The notes: generated from the letters alone by a model not told the origin. A stretch of 27,980 nucleotides of DNA from Caryophanales bacterium (GCA_016291995.1 JAEEZV010000001.1:1-27980); one strand, 5' to 3'; shown: positions 7,112-14,684, counted from the stretch's first letter. Numbers and translations: made by a program.

Positions 7112-7206
7112 TTGCGAAGAAAGTCGATTGCTTTTTTTAACTAGTATTGTCGAATGTGTATAAAAATAATAAATAATATGCTAAATTTTAAATGAAAGGA
7201 AATAGT

Positions 7207-7521
7207 ATGCTAGATATTAATTTTGAATTTAGAAAGGGAATATTTTTTGTTAGATTAATAGGTGATTTAACAAAGGATACATATGGACTAGTTAGTGAGA
7301 AATTAGAAAAATTGATTTTGGAAAATAAGTTTAAGTATATTGTGGTTAATACTGATAGAATTAAAAGAATTGATTTTACAGGATTAAACTTTATAAATCA
7401 AATATATTTTTTGATTAAGGAAAGCGAGAGCAATTTAATTATTTGTGATAAAACTAAAATATTAACGCCAATTTTTAGTGAGTATATACCAAATATTGTA
7501 TCAGAACTGGAAGTGCTATAG
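7207..7521 (+). CDS. spoIIAA: STAS-domain anti-anti-sigma factor, SpoIIAA-like
   Basis: A 104-residue single STAS domain. In the SpoIIAA family the unphosphorylated form frees a sigma factor from its anti-sigma kinase. The fold order is visible: an N-terminal strand pair (FEFRKGIFFVRLIGDLT), a helix, strand KYIVVNTDRIKRIDFTGL, then further helices and strands. The regulatory DSSG site of SpoIIAA aligns with DFTG, so the phospho-acceptor would be threonine. An upstream ATG at 7192 is in frame, but AAAGGAA (7195-7201) sits 5 nt before ATG 7207, which is the better start. The sigma gene follows 9 nt later. The anti-sigma kinase SpoIIAB, normally between them, is missing. Identity as SpoIIAA rests on context. 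Confidence 0.68.
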   Translation: MLDINFEFRKGIFFVRLIGDLTKDTYGLVSEKLEKLILENKFKYIVVNTDRIKRIDFTGLNFINQIYFLIKESESNLIICDKTKILTPIFSEYIPNIVSELEVL

Positions 7522-7530
7522 AGGAGAAAT

Positions 7531-8184
7531 ATGCAAACTATTACAGATATTGTTTTGGAAAATCAAGGACTAATTTATCAAATTATAAGTAAATATAGAA
7601 AACATTTTGAATTGGATGATTTATATCAAGTAGCGGTATTAGGTTTGATTAAAGCATATAAAAACTATAACGGCAGTTATAATACGAAATTTACTTCATA
7701 TGCATATCCATATATGTTGGGCGAAGTTATTAAGTATGTTAATGGGTACCGATCTTTAAAACTTAATAAAGAAAGTCGAGTTTTATATTCAAAAATACTT
7801 AAGGCAAGTGAAATGCTTACGCAAAAGTTAATGAAAACGCCTTCCATATATGAAATAGCATTGTTTTTAGAGATGGATGAAAAGTTAGTAGAAGATATAA
7901 TAGTTGCCAATGAACAGATATTTAGCTTAGATAAAATAATCGAAACGGATGGTAAAAACTTTGAATTATATGATTCATTAGGAACTTGTGATGCAAGAGT
8001 AGAGAATTATTCGTTATTTAGTGAATTAGAAAAATTACCATCTGATGAGAGAAAAATTATTTTTTCTAGATATTTTGAGGATATGTCGCAAAAAGAAGTT
8101 GCAGATAGGCTTGGGATGTATCAGGTAGAAGTTTCAAGAAAGGAAAAGAAAATTTTAAGAAAAATCAAAGATAGTATCAACTAG
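7531..8184 (+). CDS. sigF: sporulation-type RNA polymerase sigma factor (SigF/SigG/SigB subfamily)
   Basis: A 217-residue sigma-70 group 3 factor. Region 2 is clear (LDDLYQVAVLGLIKAYKNY and KFTSYAYPYMLGEVIKYV, near 28-72). Region 3 follows (SRVLYSKILKASEML...TPSIYEIALFLEM). Region 4 has LPSDERKIIFSRYFEDMSQKEVADRLG with a helix-turn-helix ending VSRKEKKILRKIK. The region 2.1 and 4.2 wording is that of SigB/F/G, the forespore class, and the SpoIIAA-like neighbour points to SigF. It is some 35-40 residues shorter than B. subtilis SigF, mostly at the N-terminus, where SigF has extra leader residues. RBS is GAGGAG. SigG cannot be excluded from sequence alone. Confidence 0.75.
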   Translation: MQTITDIVLENQGLIYQIISKYRKHFELDDLYQVAVLGLIKAYKNYNGSYNTKFTSYAYPYMLGEVIKYVNGYRSLKLNKESRVLYSKILKASEMLTQKLMKTPSIYEIALFLEMDEKLVEDIIVANEQIFSLDKIIETDGKNFELYDSLGTCDARVENYSLFSELEKLPSDERKIIFSRYFEDMSQKEVADRLGMYQVEVSRKEKKILRKIKDSIN

Positions 8185-8206
8185 TGATGAATTAAATATT
8201 CTCAAA

Positions 8207-8413
8207 GTGACAATATCCCAAAATATTAAGAAATATCGTAAATACAACAGAATAACACAAAAAGAGTTGGCATCTAAAAGTGGATATTCTATTTCATATA
8301 TTAAAAAAATTGAATCATTATCCAATAGAAATATATCAATAGAAGCATTATTCTATATATCTAAAGCATTAGAGAAGGATATTTTGCACTTACTTTATAA
8401 AACAGACATATAA
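8207..8413 (+). CDS. small XRE/Cro-type helix-turn-helix regulator
   Basis: A 68-residue protein that is essentially one HTH_3 domain: ISQNIKKYRKYNRITQKELASKSGYSISYIKKIE, with the recognition helix near residues 27-36, followed by SIEALFYISKALEKDILHLLY. The only plausible start is GTG 8207, with no clear ribosome binding site; an in-frame ATT is the only near alternative. Translation may therefore be weak or coupled to the sigma gene ending 22 nt upstream. It sits between the sigma factor and yqfC, 6 nt from yqfC, so it is probably part of the sporulation operon. Targets are unknown. Confidence 0.75.
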   Translation: MTISQNIKKYRKYNRITQKELASKSGYSISYIKKIESLSNRNISIEALFYISKALEKDILHLLYKTDI

Positions 8414-8419
8414 TAAACT

Positions 8420-8659
8420 ATGAGAATAAGAGATAAATTAGATAGATATTTATATGATAAGGAATATAAAATAACTATCAAAGGGAATCTGGTAGACATT
8501 GATAATTACGATGAGATAGTAGATTTTACATCTTCTAAAATAGTTATAAAATGTCAAAATGTTTTAATTATACTTGAGGGTAATAAACTTGGCATTACGA
8601 AAATGATGGATAATGAGGTGTTAGTAGAAGGAAGTGTCTGTAAAATAAGCATAAACTAA
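8420..8659 (+). CDS. yqfC: sporulation protein YqfC (YabP/YqfC family)
   Basis: A 79-residue beta-rich protein with the YabP/YqfC pattern: ITIKGNLVDIDNYDEIVDF, KIVIKCQNVLIILEGNKLGI, and DNEVLVEGSVCKISI. In B. subtilis yqfC is transcribed by SigE in the mother cell and is needed for normal sporulation; its molecular role is not settled. It is directly followed by yqfD, as in Bacillus. The ATG at 8420 has little Shine-Dalgarno upstream. CATATAAT (8407-8414) resembles a SigE -10, but no -35 lies at SigE spacing. Confidence 0.85.
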   Translation: MRIRDKLDRYLYDKEYKITIKGNLVDIDNYDEIVDFTSSKIVIKCQNVLIILEGNKLGITKMMDNEVLVEGSVCKISIN

Positions 8660-8691
8660 AAACTAGATACATAATAATTTATAGGTGTCCT

Positions 8692-9843
8692 ATGAATAAT
8701 GTAAAAGTAATGGTTATTGGAAAAAATGTTTCTAATTATGCTAAATGGATTATTAAACAAAATATCAATATAATTAAGCTTGATATAGTTAAATATAACA
8801 AATTATATTTAATTATCAATTACAATGATTATAGTTTATTAAATAAATATTCAAAAACATACGAAGTATCAATCGTAAAAAAATATGGTAGTCTTAGGAT
8901 AATTGATGGTATTAAAGAAAATGTTATAATTCTATCATGTCTTATTTTATCCATATTTTTTTTATATTTACTGTCACATATTATTTTTAATGTGGAAGTC
9001 GTTTACAACGATAAAGAGATGGTTACTAATATAACCAACGAACTTGCTAAATATAATGTTAGTAGATTTAAAAAAAAGAAATCATATGCTTATTTAGAAC
9101 AAGTAAAGAAAAAAATATTAGAAGATAATAAGGATACTTTAGAATGGTTAGAAATAGAGGAATATGGGACTAAGTATATTGTTAGGTTAGTGGAAAGGAA
9201 ACAAGAAAGAAATGATAATAGTAAGGATTATCAATCAATTATTTCTAAAAAGGATGCAATAATTACAAAAATTGTAGCTACGAATGGTGAAAAAGTAAAA
9301 AGTATCAATGAATATGTCAAAAAGGGAGATACGATAATTAGTGGCGTAATTACAAAACCGGATGGATCAAATATATATACTGTGGCTATGGGTAATGTTT
9401 ATGGCGAAGTTTGGTATAAGGTTAAAGTAGAATATCCACTATATTATCAAGAAGAAAAATTAACTGGTAAGAGCAGAGGAATTATTTCATTTTATTTTTT
9501 GAATAAGAATTATTCACTATTTTTATATAAAAAATATAAGAATTTCAAACTAATTACGAAAACTATTTTGGAAAATAATGTTGTTCCTTTTAGGATAGCT
9601 AAAGAAAGAATATATGAAACAATGGTAACTGAAGAAATATATACTGGTGAAGAAGCCATAATGCGCGCAATAGCAGTTACAAAAGATAAATTTTTGCATG
9701 ATAAGAGTAACATAATTAACATTAAGAATATTCAAATAATAGAAAAAGAGATTTCAAGTTCAAAAGTATCATTAACACTCTTTGTATCTGCAATTGAAGA
9801 TATAACGGATGTAGTTAAAATATCTCAAGAAAATGGTATATAG
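8692..9843 (+). CDS. yqfD: sporulation protein YqfD
   Basis: A 383-residue YqfD-family protein. The N-terminal region (about 1-75) is a cytoplasmic alpha/beta part (KVMVIGKNVSNYAKWII...). One strong membrane segment follows (about 78-102, NVIILSCLILSIFFLYLLSH). After it is a large predicted external domain with the family pattern VRLVERKQ (about 163-170), SKKDAIITKIVATNGEKVKSINEYVKKGDTIISGVI and GEVWYKVKVEYPL. Family members are SigE-regulated membrane proteins of the mother cell. The start follows AGGTG (8683-8687). It ends the sporulation block; the next gene has its own consensus promoter. In Bacillus yqfD is followed by phoH; here phoH is absent. Confidence 0.88.
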   Translation: MNNVKVMVIGKNVSNYAKWIIKQNINIIKLDIVKYNKLYLIINYNDYSLLNKYSKTYEVSIVKKYGSLRIIDGIKENVIILSCLILSIFFLYLLSHIIFNVEVVYNDKEMVTNITNELAKYNVSRFKKKKSYAYLEQVKKKILEDNKDTLEWLEIEEYGTKYIVRLVERKQERNDNSKDYQSIISKKDAIITKIVATNGEKVKSINEYVKKGDTIISGVITKPDGSNIYTVAMGNVYGEVWYKVKVEYPLYYQEEKLTGKSRGIISFYFLNKNYSLFLYKKYKNFKLITKTILENNVVPFRIAKERIYETMVTEEIYTGEEAIMRAIAVTKDKFLHDKSNIINIKNIQIIEKEISSSKVSLTLFVSAIEDITDVVKISQENGI

Positions 9844-9856
9844 GAAAAGGCTTAAT

Positions 9857-9885
9857 TTGACAATAATCCTTTTTTTTGTTATAAT
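9857..9885 (+). promoter_or_regulatory. promoter of the RNase J-family gene
   Basis: Perfect TTGACA (9857-9862), 17-bp spacer, perfect TATAAT (9880-9885). The leader to ATG 9923 is about 30 nt, longer than for most genes in this window. Confidence 0.85.
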
Positions 9886-9922
9886 TTCTAAGTCTTAATA
9901 CTTTATTGAAGAAAGGAGAAAA

Positions 9923-11569
9923 ATGAGTAAAATTAACATATTTAGTCTTGGTGGATTAAATGAAAATGGTAAAAATATGTATGTTACAGAAGTCGATAAT
10001 GATATTTTTGTTATTGAGGCTGGACTTCAATATGCTGATGAACATACATTAGGAATAGATTATTTTATTCCAAATATTGATTATTTAAAAACGAATAAAG
10101 AAAGAATAAAAGGAATATTTTTAACCCACGGACACGATGAGAATGTTGGAGCTATTGCGGATATTATGGATTCTCTTGGCAACATTCCAATATATGGATC
10201 TAAATTCACTTTAAACATTGTAAAACAAGAATTAGAAGCATATAAATATAATACAGATAATCTTATTGTAGTAAAAGAAAATAAAATAATAGATTTTGGT
10301 AACGTTAGGATTACGCCAATTGGATTGTCACATTCAATACCGGATAATTATGGTTATGCAATATATACAAAGGATGGTGTAATCTTTTATGCATCTGATT
10401 ATGTTTTCGATGCAACAATGCGTGGACCTTATAAAACTGATTTAGGTCGTTTAGCTTATGTTGGTAGACAGGGCGTTCTTTGTCTTATGACAGAGTCATT
10501 ATATGCAATGAACAAAGGACATACATCTCCAAATCATAGAATTGAAGGATTAATTAATCAAACGTTAACGCGTCACAAAGGAAGAATAATATTTAATGTC
10601 TTAAATTCCCATTTATATAGAATACAGGAATTATTTAATGAAGTATCAAAGACAGATCGTAAAATAGTAGTAATGGGAAAAAGACTACAAGGAATTATTA
10701 AGTATTCCCTTGAAAATAATTATTTAAAGATTGATAAAAAGTTTATTGGTGATTTATCTAATATTAATGATGATAATGTTGTAATATTAAATTCGAATGA
10801 AAGAGAAAAGCCATATGTCAATATGATTAAAATTGTTGATGGTTATGATAAGTTTATTAAGATTAATAAGAATGATACGATATTTTTAGCAACACCAATA
10901 TACGAAGGAAGAGAAAAAACTTTCTATGGACTTCTTGATAAGATTGCTATGATTGGAGCTACATCAGTAATATTGCCACCTAAAGAGTATTTATCTTATC
11001 ATGCTTCAGCAGAAGATTTGATGACGATGATTGATCTTATGAATCCGAAGTATTATTTTCCAGTTAAAGGTGAGTATTCTGAACAGGTAGCTAATGGCGA
11101 TTTAGCATATAGTTTAGGTATTCCTAGAGAAAATATTATTTTAAAGGAAAACGGCTATGTAGCAACATTTGTTAATGGTGAATTAGTTGATAATTTTGAG
11201 CCTATTCATACTGGCGTAATATCAATCGATGGAGATAGTTCTGATGATGTTGGTGAATTAGTATTAAATGACCGCGAACTATTAAGTCAGAATGGTATAG
11301 TTATTATTAGCGCTACTCTTGATAAGAAAACAAAACAAATTATAGCGGGCCCTGAAATTATGAGTAGGGGATTCATATACGTTAAAGATAGTGCCGATCT
11401 TATTCATGAAATGAAAAATATTTGTACAGAAGTAATAAATGATAATAATCATGGTAATTATATTGATTATAATAAAGTTAAGTTAACGATTCGTGATAAA
11501 TTATCTAATTATTTATCACTTGAAGCAGGAAATAGACCAATGATTATTACAGTTATTCAAGAAATATAA
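9923..11569 (+). CDS. RNase J-family metallo-beta-lactamase protein with altered active site
   Basis: A 548-residue protein with full RNase J architecture: metallo-beta-lactamase core, beta-CASP insert and C-terminal domain ending NRPMIITVIQEI. RNase J1 is a 5'-3' exo/endoribonuclease of mRNA decay and rRNA maturation. Here the metal-binding motif HGHxDH reads HGHDEN (69-74): the two first histidines stay, Asp becomes Glu73 and the last His becomes Asn74. H137 (SHSIPDNYG) and D159 (YASDYVFD) remain. The PVHGEY ligand reads PVKGEY (Lys382), and the SGHxS motif reads SYHAS. This pattern is closer to the poorly active RNase J2 partner than to J1, so it may act mainly as a binding or structural subunit. 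RBS AAAGGAG. Confidence 0.85.
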   Translation: MSKINIFSLGGLNENGKNMYVTEVDNDIFVIEAGLQYADEHTLGIDYFIPNIDYLKTNKERIKGIFLTHGHDENVGAIADIMDSLGNIPIYGSKFTLNIVKQELEAYKYNTDNLIVVKENKIIDFGNVRITPIGLSHSIPDNYGYAIYTKDGVIFYASDYVFDATMRGPYKTDLGRLAYVGRQGVLCLMTESLYAMNKGHTSPNHRIEGLINQTLTRHKGRIIFNVLNSHLYRIQELFNEVSKTDRKIVVMGKRLQGIIKYSLENNYLKIDKKFIGDLSNINDDNVVILNSNEREKPYVNMIKIVDGYDKFIKINKNDTIFLATPIYEGREKTFYGLLDKIAMIGATSVILPPKEYLSYHASAEDLMTMIDLMNPKYYFPVKGEYSEQVANGDLAYSLGIPRENIILKENGYVATFVNGELVDNFEPIHTGVISIDGDSSDDVGELVLNDRELLSQNGIVIISATLDKKTKQIIAGPEIMSRGFIYVKDSADLIHEMKNICTEVINDNNHGNYIDYNKVKLTIRDKLSNYLSLEAGNRPMIITVIQEI

Positions 11570-11594
11570 AAAAGCGTTTTTTAAACGCTTTTTT
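11568..11594. terminator. bidirectional terminator between the RNase J gene and the sortase gene
   Basis: AAAAAAGCGTTT (11568-11579), loop TTT, AAACGCTTTTTT (11583-11594). With A-runs and T-runs on both sides, it can end transcription of both convergent genes. It overlaps both stop codons. Confidence 0.85.
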
Positions 11595-12511
11595 TATCTA
11601 TATTCAGCTTTTATCATTTTAGCATGAATGGCAATTCTTTTTGTTCCATCATCGGAGCAGGTGGATAGTGTTAGTATTTTATCATCACTAGTTAAATCAA
11701 CGCCAAAGTTATAGATACTTCTTCCTTTAAGTGTGTCTAAGAATTCTTGATGTGTTTTACTATCTTCAAAATATGTTTTTAAGTAGTAAACCTCAGGCTT
11801 AATCGTATATATAGAAAATATTTTCCATATTGTATTTGATGTTGGTGTCGATAATTTAATATATTGATTTTCTTCATTGGTATACCAAGATTCTTTTAGG
11901 CACCAAGATAGGGTACTAAACATTGTTCTATTTAACATATTATGTCCATACAAGATAGTGTTATTTCCAAAATGAACAAAGTCGTCACGAAAGTCTCCAT
12001 ATACCCATCCTGCAAATGAACTTTTTTTATTAAAATCATGATGTAAGTAGAATTCGTTATCATCGGATTGTAAAACAGAGTAGTTAACGTTTGTATTATT
12101 TACTCTTATCCAAGCTACAGTATCAGAGTTTTTATTTAGTAAATCACTAAAATCAACAGACATATAACTAACATTGGCATAAGAATCGTTTTCATTAGGA
12201 ACATATGTTGAAGTATCAATAACTTCTTTCTTTTCTTTTTCCAATATTTTAGTACTTTCTATTATATCGGTTGCTAAGTATTTTACTTTTAGTCGTTGAA
12301 CATACCATCTAGATGAAACAAATACGCAGATAAAATAGGTAGTTAAAGTTAGTCCCATCATAGCAATAGGAATAATAGGCTTTCCTTTATATTTAAGTTC
12401 GTTTCCTCTTTTAGGATCTATCAAACACAAAATACCAATATATAAATAACGAGGTATAAGTGTAAATATGTTATATAGACCTAAAAAGAACCATCTAAAA
12501 ATATTCTTCAC
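11594..12511 (-). CDS. srtB: class B-type sortase with two-helix membrane anchor
   Basis: A 305-residue membrane-bound cysteine transpeptidase that would attach surface proteins with a sorting signal to the cell wall or to each other. Two hydrophobic segments (about 12-32 and 46-66) precede an extracytoplasmic catalytic domain. Class B hallmarks are visible: WIRVNNTNVNYSVLQSDDNEFYLHHDFNKKSSFAGWVYGD-type core (read in parts), ILYGHNM with catalytic H190, TLSTCSD with C285, and KRIAIHAKM with R292. The usual sortase B has a single N-terminal anchor; the extra segment and the DPKRGNELKYKGK loop are less usual. The start is GTG 12511 with a strong AGGAGGTG 4 nt upstream. No substrate gene is adjacent; the partial surface protein at 27090 is one candidate. 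Confidence 0.85.
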   Translation of the reverse strand: MKNIFRWFFLGLYNIFTLIPRYLYIGILCLIDPKRGNELKYKGKPIIPIAMMGLTLTTYFICVFVSSRWYVQRLKVKYLATDIIESTKILEKEKKEVIDTSTYVPNENDSYANVSYMSVDFSDLLNKNSDTVAWIRVNNTNVNYSVLQSDDNEFYLHHDFNKKSSFAGWVYGDFRDDFVHFGNNTILYGHNMLNRTMFSTLSWCLKESWYTNEENQYIKLSTPTSNTIWKIFSIYTIKPEVYYLKTYFEDSKTHQEFLDTLKGRSIYNFGVDLTSDDKILTLSTCSDDGTKRIAIHAKMIKAEYR

Positions 12512-12533
12512 TATACACCTCCTATTCTTAATA

Positions 12534-12542
12534 ATTATATCA
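12534..12542 (-). promoter_or_regulatory. extended -10 promoter of the sortase gene
   Basis: On the minus strand, TGA followed by TATAAT forms an extended -10. The -35 position 17 bp upstream reads TTTATT, a weak match. The site is about 11 bp upstream of the AGGAGGTG ribosome binding site. Confidence 0.5.
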
Positions 12543-12570
12543 AAATAATTGTAAAAAATAAATATATACT

Positions 12571-12598
12571 TTGAAAAAAAAGTAATTTGATGTATAAT
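12571..12598 (+). promoter_or_regulatory. promoter of ntdP
   Basis: TTGAAA (12571-12576), 16-bp spacer, TATAAT (12593-12598), with transcription expected near 12605 and the start codon at 12626. Confidence 0.65.
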
Positions 12599-12625
12599 AT
12601 GTTCTAGTTGAGCGTGGTGAAAAAA

Positions 12626-13165
12626 ATGAACACAGAAAATATCAAAGTCGGTGATAAACTACAAATTCATTGTTACAAGCATGATGGTAGTTTACACAGA
12701 AAGTGGGATGAAGCAATTGTCTTAGATATTAAAGAAGATTATGTTGTGTTTGGCAATAATCAGACAACAGTAGTAGATTCTGATGGAAAAATATGGAAAA
12801 CAAGAGAGCCGGCAGTAATGTTCTTCTTTAAAGACAGATGGTTTAATATTATTGGACAGTTAAAGGATTATGGAATATACTTTTATTGTAATATTGCAAC
12901 ACCAGCATTAATTGATAATAAAATTATTAAGTATATTGATTATGATTTGGATTTAAGAGTATTTCCTAATGGTAGTTTTAAAATATTAGATAGAATGGAA
13001 TATAAATATCACAAAAGACAAATGCATTATTCCAATAGACTAGATTTTATTCTTAAGTATGAACTTGGTAATTTAATTGATATGGTAAGAGTTAGAGAAA
13101 TGCCATTTGATAAAGATACTATCAACAATTATTATCAAAAATATTTAAGTATAGTAAAAGAATAG
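12626..13165 (+). CDS. ntdP: nucleoside tri-/diphosphate phosphatase, DUF402 (YgaC/NtdP)
   Basis: A 179-residue DUF402 protein very close in pattern to Bacillus YgaC and staphylococcal NtdP, metal-dependent enzymes that remove phosphate from nucleoside tri- and diphosphates. Conserved blocks are HCYKHDGSLHRKWDEA, the DSDGKIWKTREPAVMFFF segment, RWFNIIGQLKDYGIYFYCN, KYIDYDLDLRVFPNG and LDRMEYKYH. The acidic residues of YIDYDLDLRV are typical metal ligands. An in-frame TTG at 12608 exists, but ATG 12626 gives the family length (176 in YgaC) and places the upstream GTGGTGA at ribosome-binding distance. It is transcribed alone, with its own promoter and terminator. Confidence 0.92.
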   Translation: MNTENIKVGDKLQIHCYKHDGSLHRKWDEAIVLDIKEDYVVFGNNQTTVVDSDGKIWKTREPAVMFFFKDRWFNIIGQLKDYGIYFYCNIATPALIDNKIIKYIDYDLDLRVFPNGSFKILDRMEYKYHKRQMHYSNRLDFILKYELGNLIDMVRVREMPFDKDTINNYYQKYLSIVKE

Positions 13166-13190
13166 ATAATTTGTCTATTTTTTTCTTCTT
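13161..13190 (+). terminator. intrinsic terminator after ntdP
   Basis: AATAGAT (13161-13167), loop AATTT, GTCTATT (13173-13179), with one T-G pair, followed by a long T-rich tail. It overlaps the ntdP stop codon. Confidence 0.65.
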
Positions 13191-13195
13191 TAGTA

Positions 13196-13225
13196 TTGTC
13201 ATAATTTATAAAAGTTTGGTATAAT
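13196..13225 (+). promoter_or_regulatory. promoter of the tsaE-tsaB-rimI-tsaD operon
   Basis: TTGTCA (13196-13201), 18-bp spacer, extended TGG plus TATAAT (13220-13225). Confidence 0.7.
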
Positions 13226-13254
13226 GAATTAGGAGTAAGAGAGAGGATGAAATT

Positions 13255-13704
13255 ATGGAAGAATACAAATTAACTATGCGCAGTGAAGCCGATACAATGT
13301 ATTTAGCGCAAAATATTGAATCAGAAAAATTTCCAAATATGGTTATTTGTTTATATGGAGAATTAGGTAGTGGTAAGACGGTTTTTGCAAAATCATTTGG
13401 ACATGCTATGGGAATAGATGATGTTACGTCTTCAACTTTTAATATAATTAAAGAATATAATGGAGAAATGCCATTATATCATATGGATATGTATAGAGTA
13501 GATAAGAATGTTGAATCTTTAGGAATAACGGAATACTTTGAAAAAGGTGGAGTTACAATTATTGAATGGGCTGATTTAATCGAAGATTATTTACCGGAAG
13601 AAAGATTAGACATTAAATTTAAAATCATTGATGAAAATACAAGAGTTTTAATATTAACTGCTCATGGCGATGAATACGTAAGAGTATGTGAGGACATTTT
13701 ATGA
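13255..13704 (+). CDS. tsaE: tRNA t6A biosynthesis ATPase TsaE
   Basis: A 149-residue P-loop ATPase that works with TsaB and TsaD to place threonylcarbamoyl on A37 of ANN-decoding tRNAs. The Walker A motif GELGSGKT is at residues 35-42. The family blocks TSSTFNIIKEYNGEMPLYHMDMYR and GGVTIIEWADLIEDYLPEERL follow. Length is normal. It is first in the operon, with AGAGG before the ATG. Its stop is TGA, overlapping the ATG of tsaB as ATGA; this is the only TGA stop among the complete genes of the window. The overlap suggests translational coupling. Confidence 0.96.
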   Translation: MEEYKLTMRSEADTMYLAQNIESEKFPNMVICLYGELGSGKTVFAKSFGHAMGIDDVTSSTFNIIKEYNGEMPLYHMDMYRVDKNVESLGITEYFEKGGVTIIEWADLIEDYLPEERLDIKFKIIDENTRVLILTAHGDEYVRVCEDIL

Positions 13705-14327
13705 TTAGTTTATTTATAGATACATCTACTTCAAATGTATCTATTTCTGTTATAAAAGATAATAAAATTTTGTCATATATTAATAAGGAAACACCTAATA
13801 TGCATTCAGTATATACGACAAAATTTGTTAAAGATGCTTTAGATGAGGCTAAAATAGATGCTAATGATGTAGATAATATTATGGTAGTTAATGGGCCAGG
13901 CTCTTTTACGGGAGTACGTATAGGTGTAACGATTGCTAAAACATATGGATATTTAATAAAGAAAGATTTAACACTTCTATCTAGCTTAAAAGATTTAGCT
14001 ATTAGTGCTAATTGTAATGATGTAGTTATGAGTGTTATTCCAGCAAATAAGAGTATGTATTATGTAGGGATATATGACAAAGAATACAATGATATCGAAG
14101 AAGAAAAATGTATGAAAAAAGAAGATGTGCTCTTCCTATGTAATAAATATAATCCTTATATTGTATCTATTTCAACTAGTGTAATAGGAAGTTACAAAGT
14201 AAATAAGCAAGAAATAGATCCTCTTAAAATTGTAGAATATTATTTAAATAAAGAAAAAGTGAGTTATCACAAAGCGTTACCAAATTATTTAAAACAACCT
14301 CAAGCAGTTGAGGCAAAAAATGATTAA
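13701..14327 (+). CDS. tsaB: tRNA t6A biosynthesis protein TsaB
   Basis: A 208-residue ASKHA-fold protein, the inactive partner that dimerises with TsaD in t6A synthesis. The N-terminal ISLFIDTSTSNVSISVI and the NGPGSFTGVRIGVTIAKTYGY motif (about 64-85) are diagnostic. It overlaps tsaE by 4 bp and rimI by 8 bp. The C-terminal part is shorter and more diverged than in most homologues, as is common for TsaB. Confidence 0.95.
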   Translation: MISLFIDTSTSNVSISVIKDNKILSYINKETPNMHSVYTTKFVKDALDEAKIDANDVDNIMVVNGPGSFTGVRIGVTIAKTYGYLIKKDLTLLSSLKDLAISANCNDVVMSVIPANKSMYYVGIYDKEYNDIEEEKCMKKEDVLFLCNKYNPYIVSISTSVIGSYKVNKQEIDPLKIVEYYLNKEKVSYHKALPNYLKQPQAVEAKND

Positions 14328-14673
14328 AGAGATTGATATACCTACGACTAATCCTTTTTCGAGAAGGATAGAATATATAGACGGTGATCATTCTATTGGA
14401 TATTTAGAATATTCACTTATATATGATAGGATGGAAATAGATAATTTTTATGTGGAAGAAGAGTACCGAAAAAAAGGTATTGGTACAAAACTACTATCAT
14501 ATTTAGTTAGTGTTGCAATAGAACATAGAGTTATAAATATTACTTTGGAAGTTAGACAAAGTAATGAAATTGCAAGAAATTTATATAAGAAATTTGGTTT
14601 TAGAGAAGTTGCCTTAAGAAAGTATTATTATGGTGACGAAGATGGAATTTTAATGGAAAAAAATGTCATGTAA
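14320..14673 (+). CDS. rimI: ribosomal-protein S18-alanine N-acetyltransferase RimI-like (GNAT)
   Basis: A 117-residue GNAT acetyltransferase. The acetyl-CoA binding motif A is EEYRKKGIGTKLLSYL (about 48-63). The RimI-like C-terminal signature LEVRQSNEIARNLYKKFGF then RKYYYGDEDGILMEK is clear. RimI acetylates the N-terminal alanine of ribosomal protein S18 and is typically encoded between tsaB and tsaD, as here. The in-frame TTG at 14308 is less likely; GAGG (14310-14313) sits 6 nt before ATG 14320. It is shorter than the usual 145-160 residues, with a reduced N-terminal part, so the substrate is inferred. Confidence 0.88.
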   Translation: MIKEIDIPTTNPFSRRIEYIDGDHSIGYLEYSLIYDRMEIDNFYVEEEYRKKGIGTKLLSYLVSVAIEHRVINITLEVRQSNEIARNLYKKFGFREVALRKYYYGDEDGILMEKNVM

Positions 14674-14684
14674 GGAGGTGTAAT

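Noticed and set aside
7158..7183. SigF/SigG-like promoter (GTATA and TATGCTA) before the SpoIIAA-like gene
   Set aside because: The spacing is too short and the -10 match imperfect; AT-rich DNA gives such matches by chance.
8377..8414. SigE-type promoter before yqfC (GGATATT and CATATAAT)
   Set aside because: The two elements are 23 bp apart, well beyond SigE spacing, so only the -10 resemblance remains.
9510..9735. Two overlapping minus-strand frames inside yqfD
   Set aside because: Short, hydrophobic by chance in AT-rich DNA, and contained in a recognised gene.
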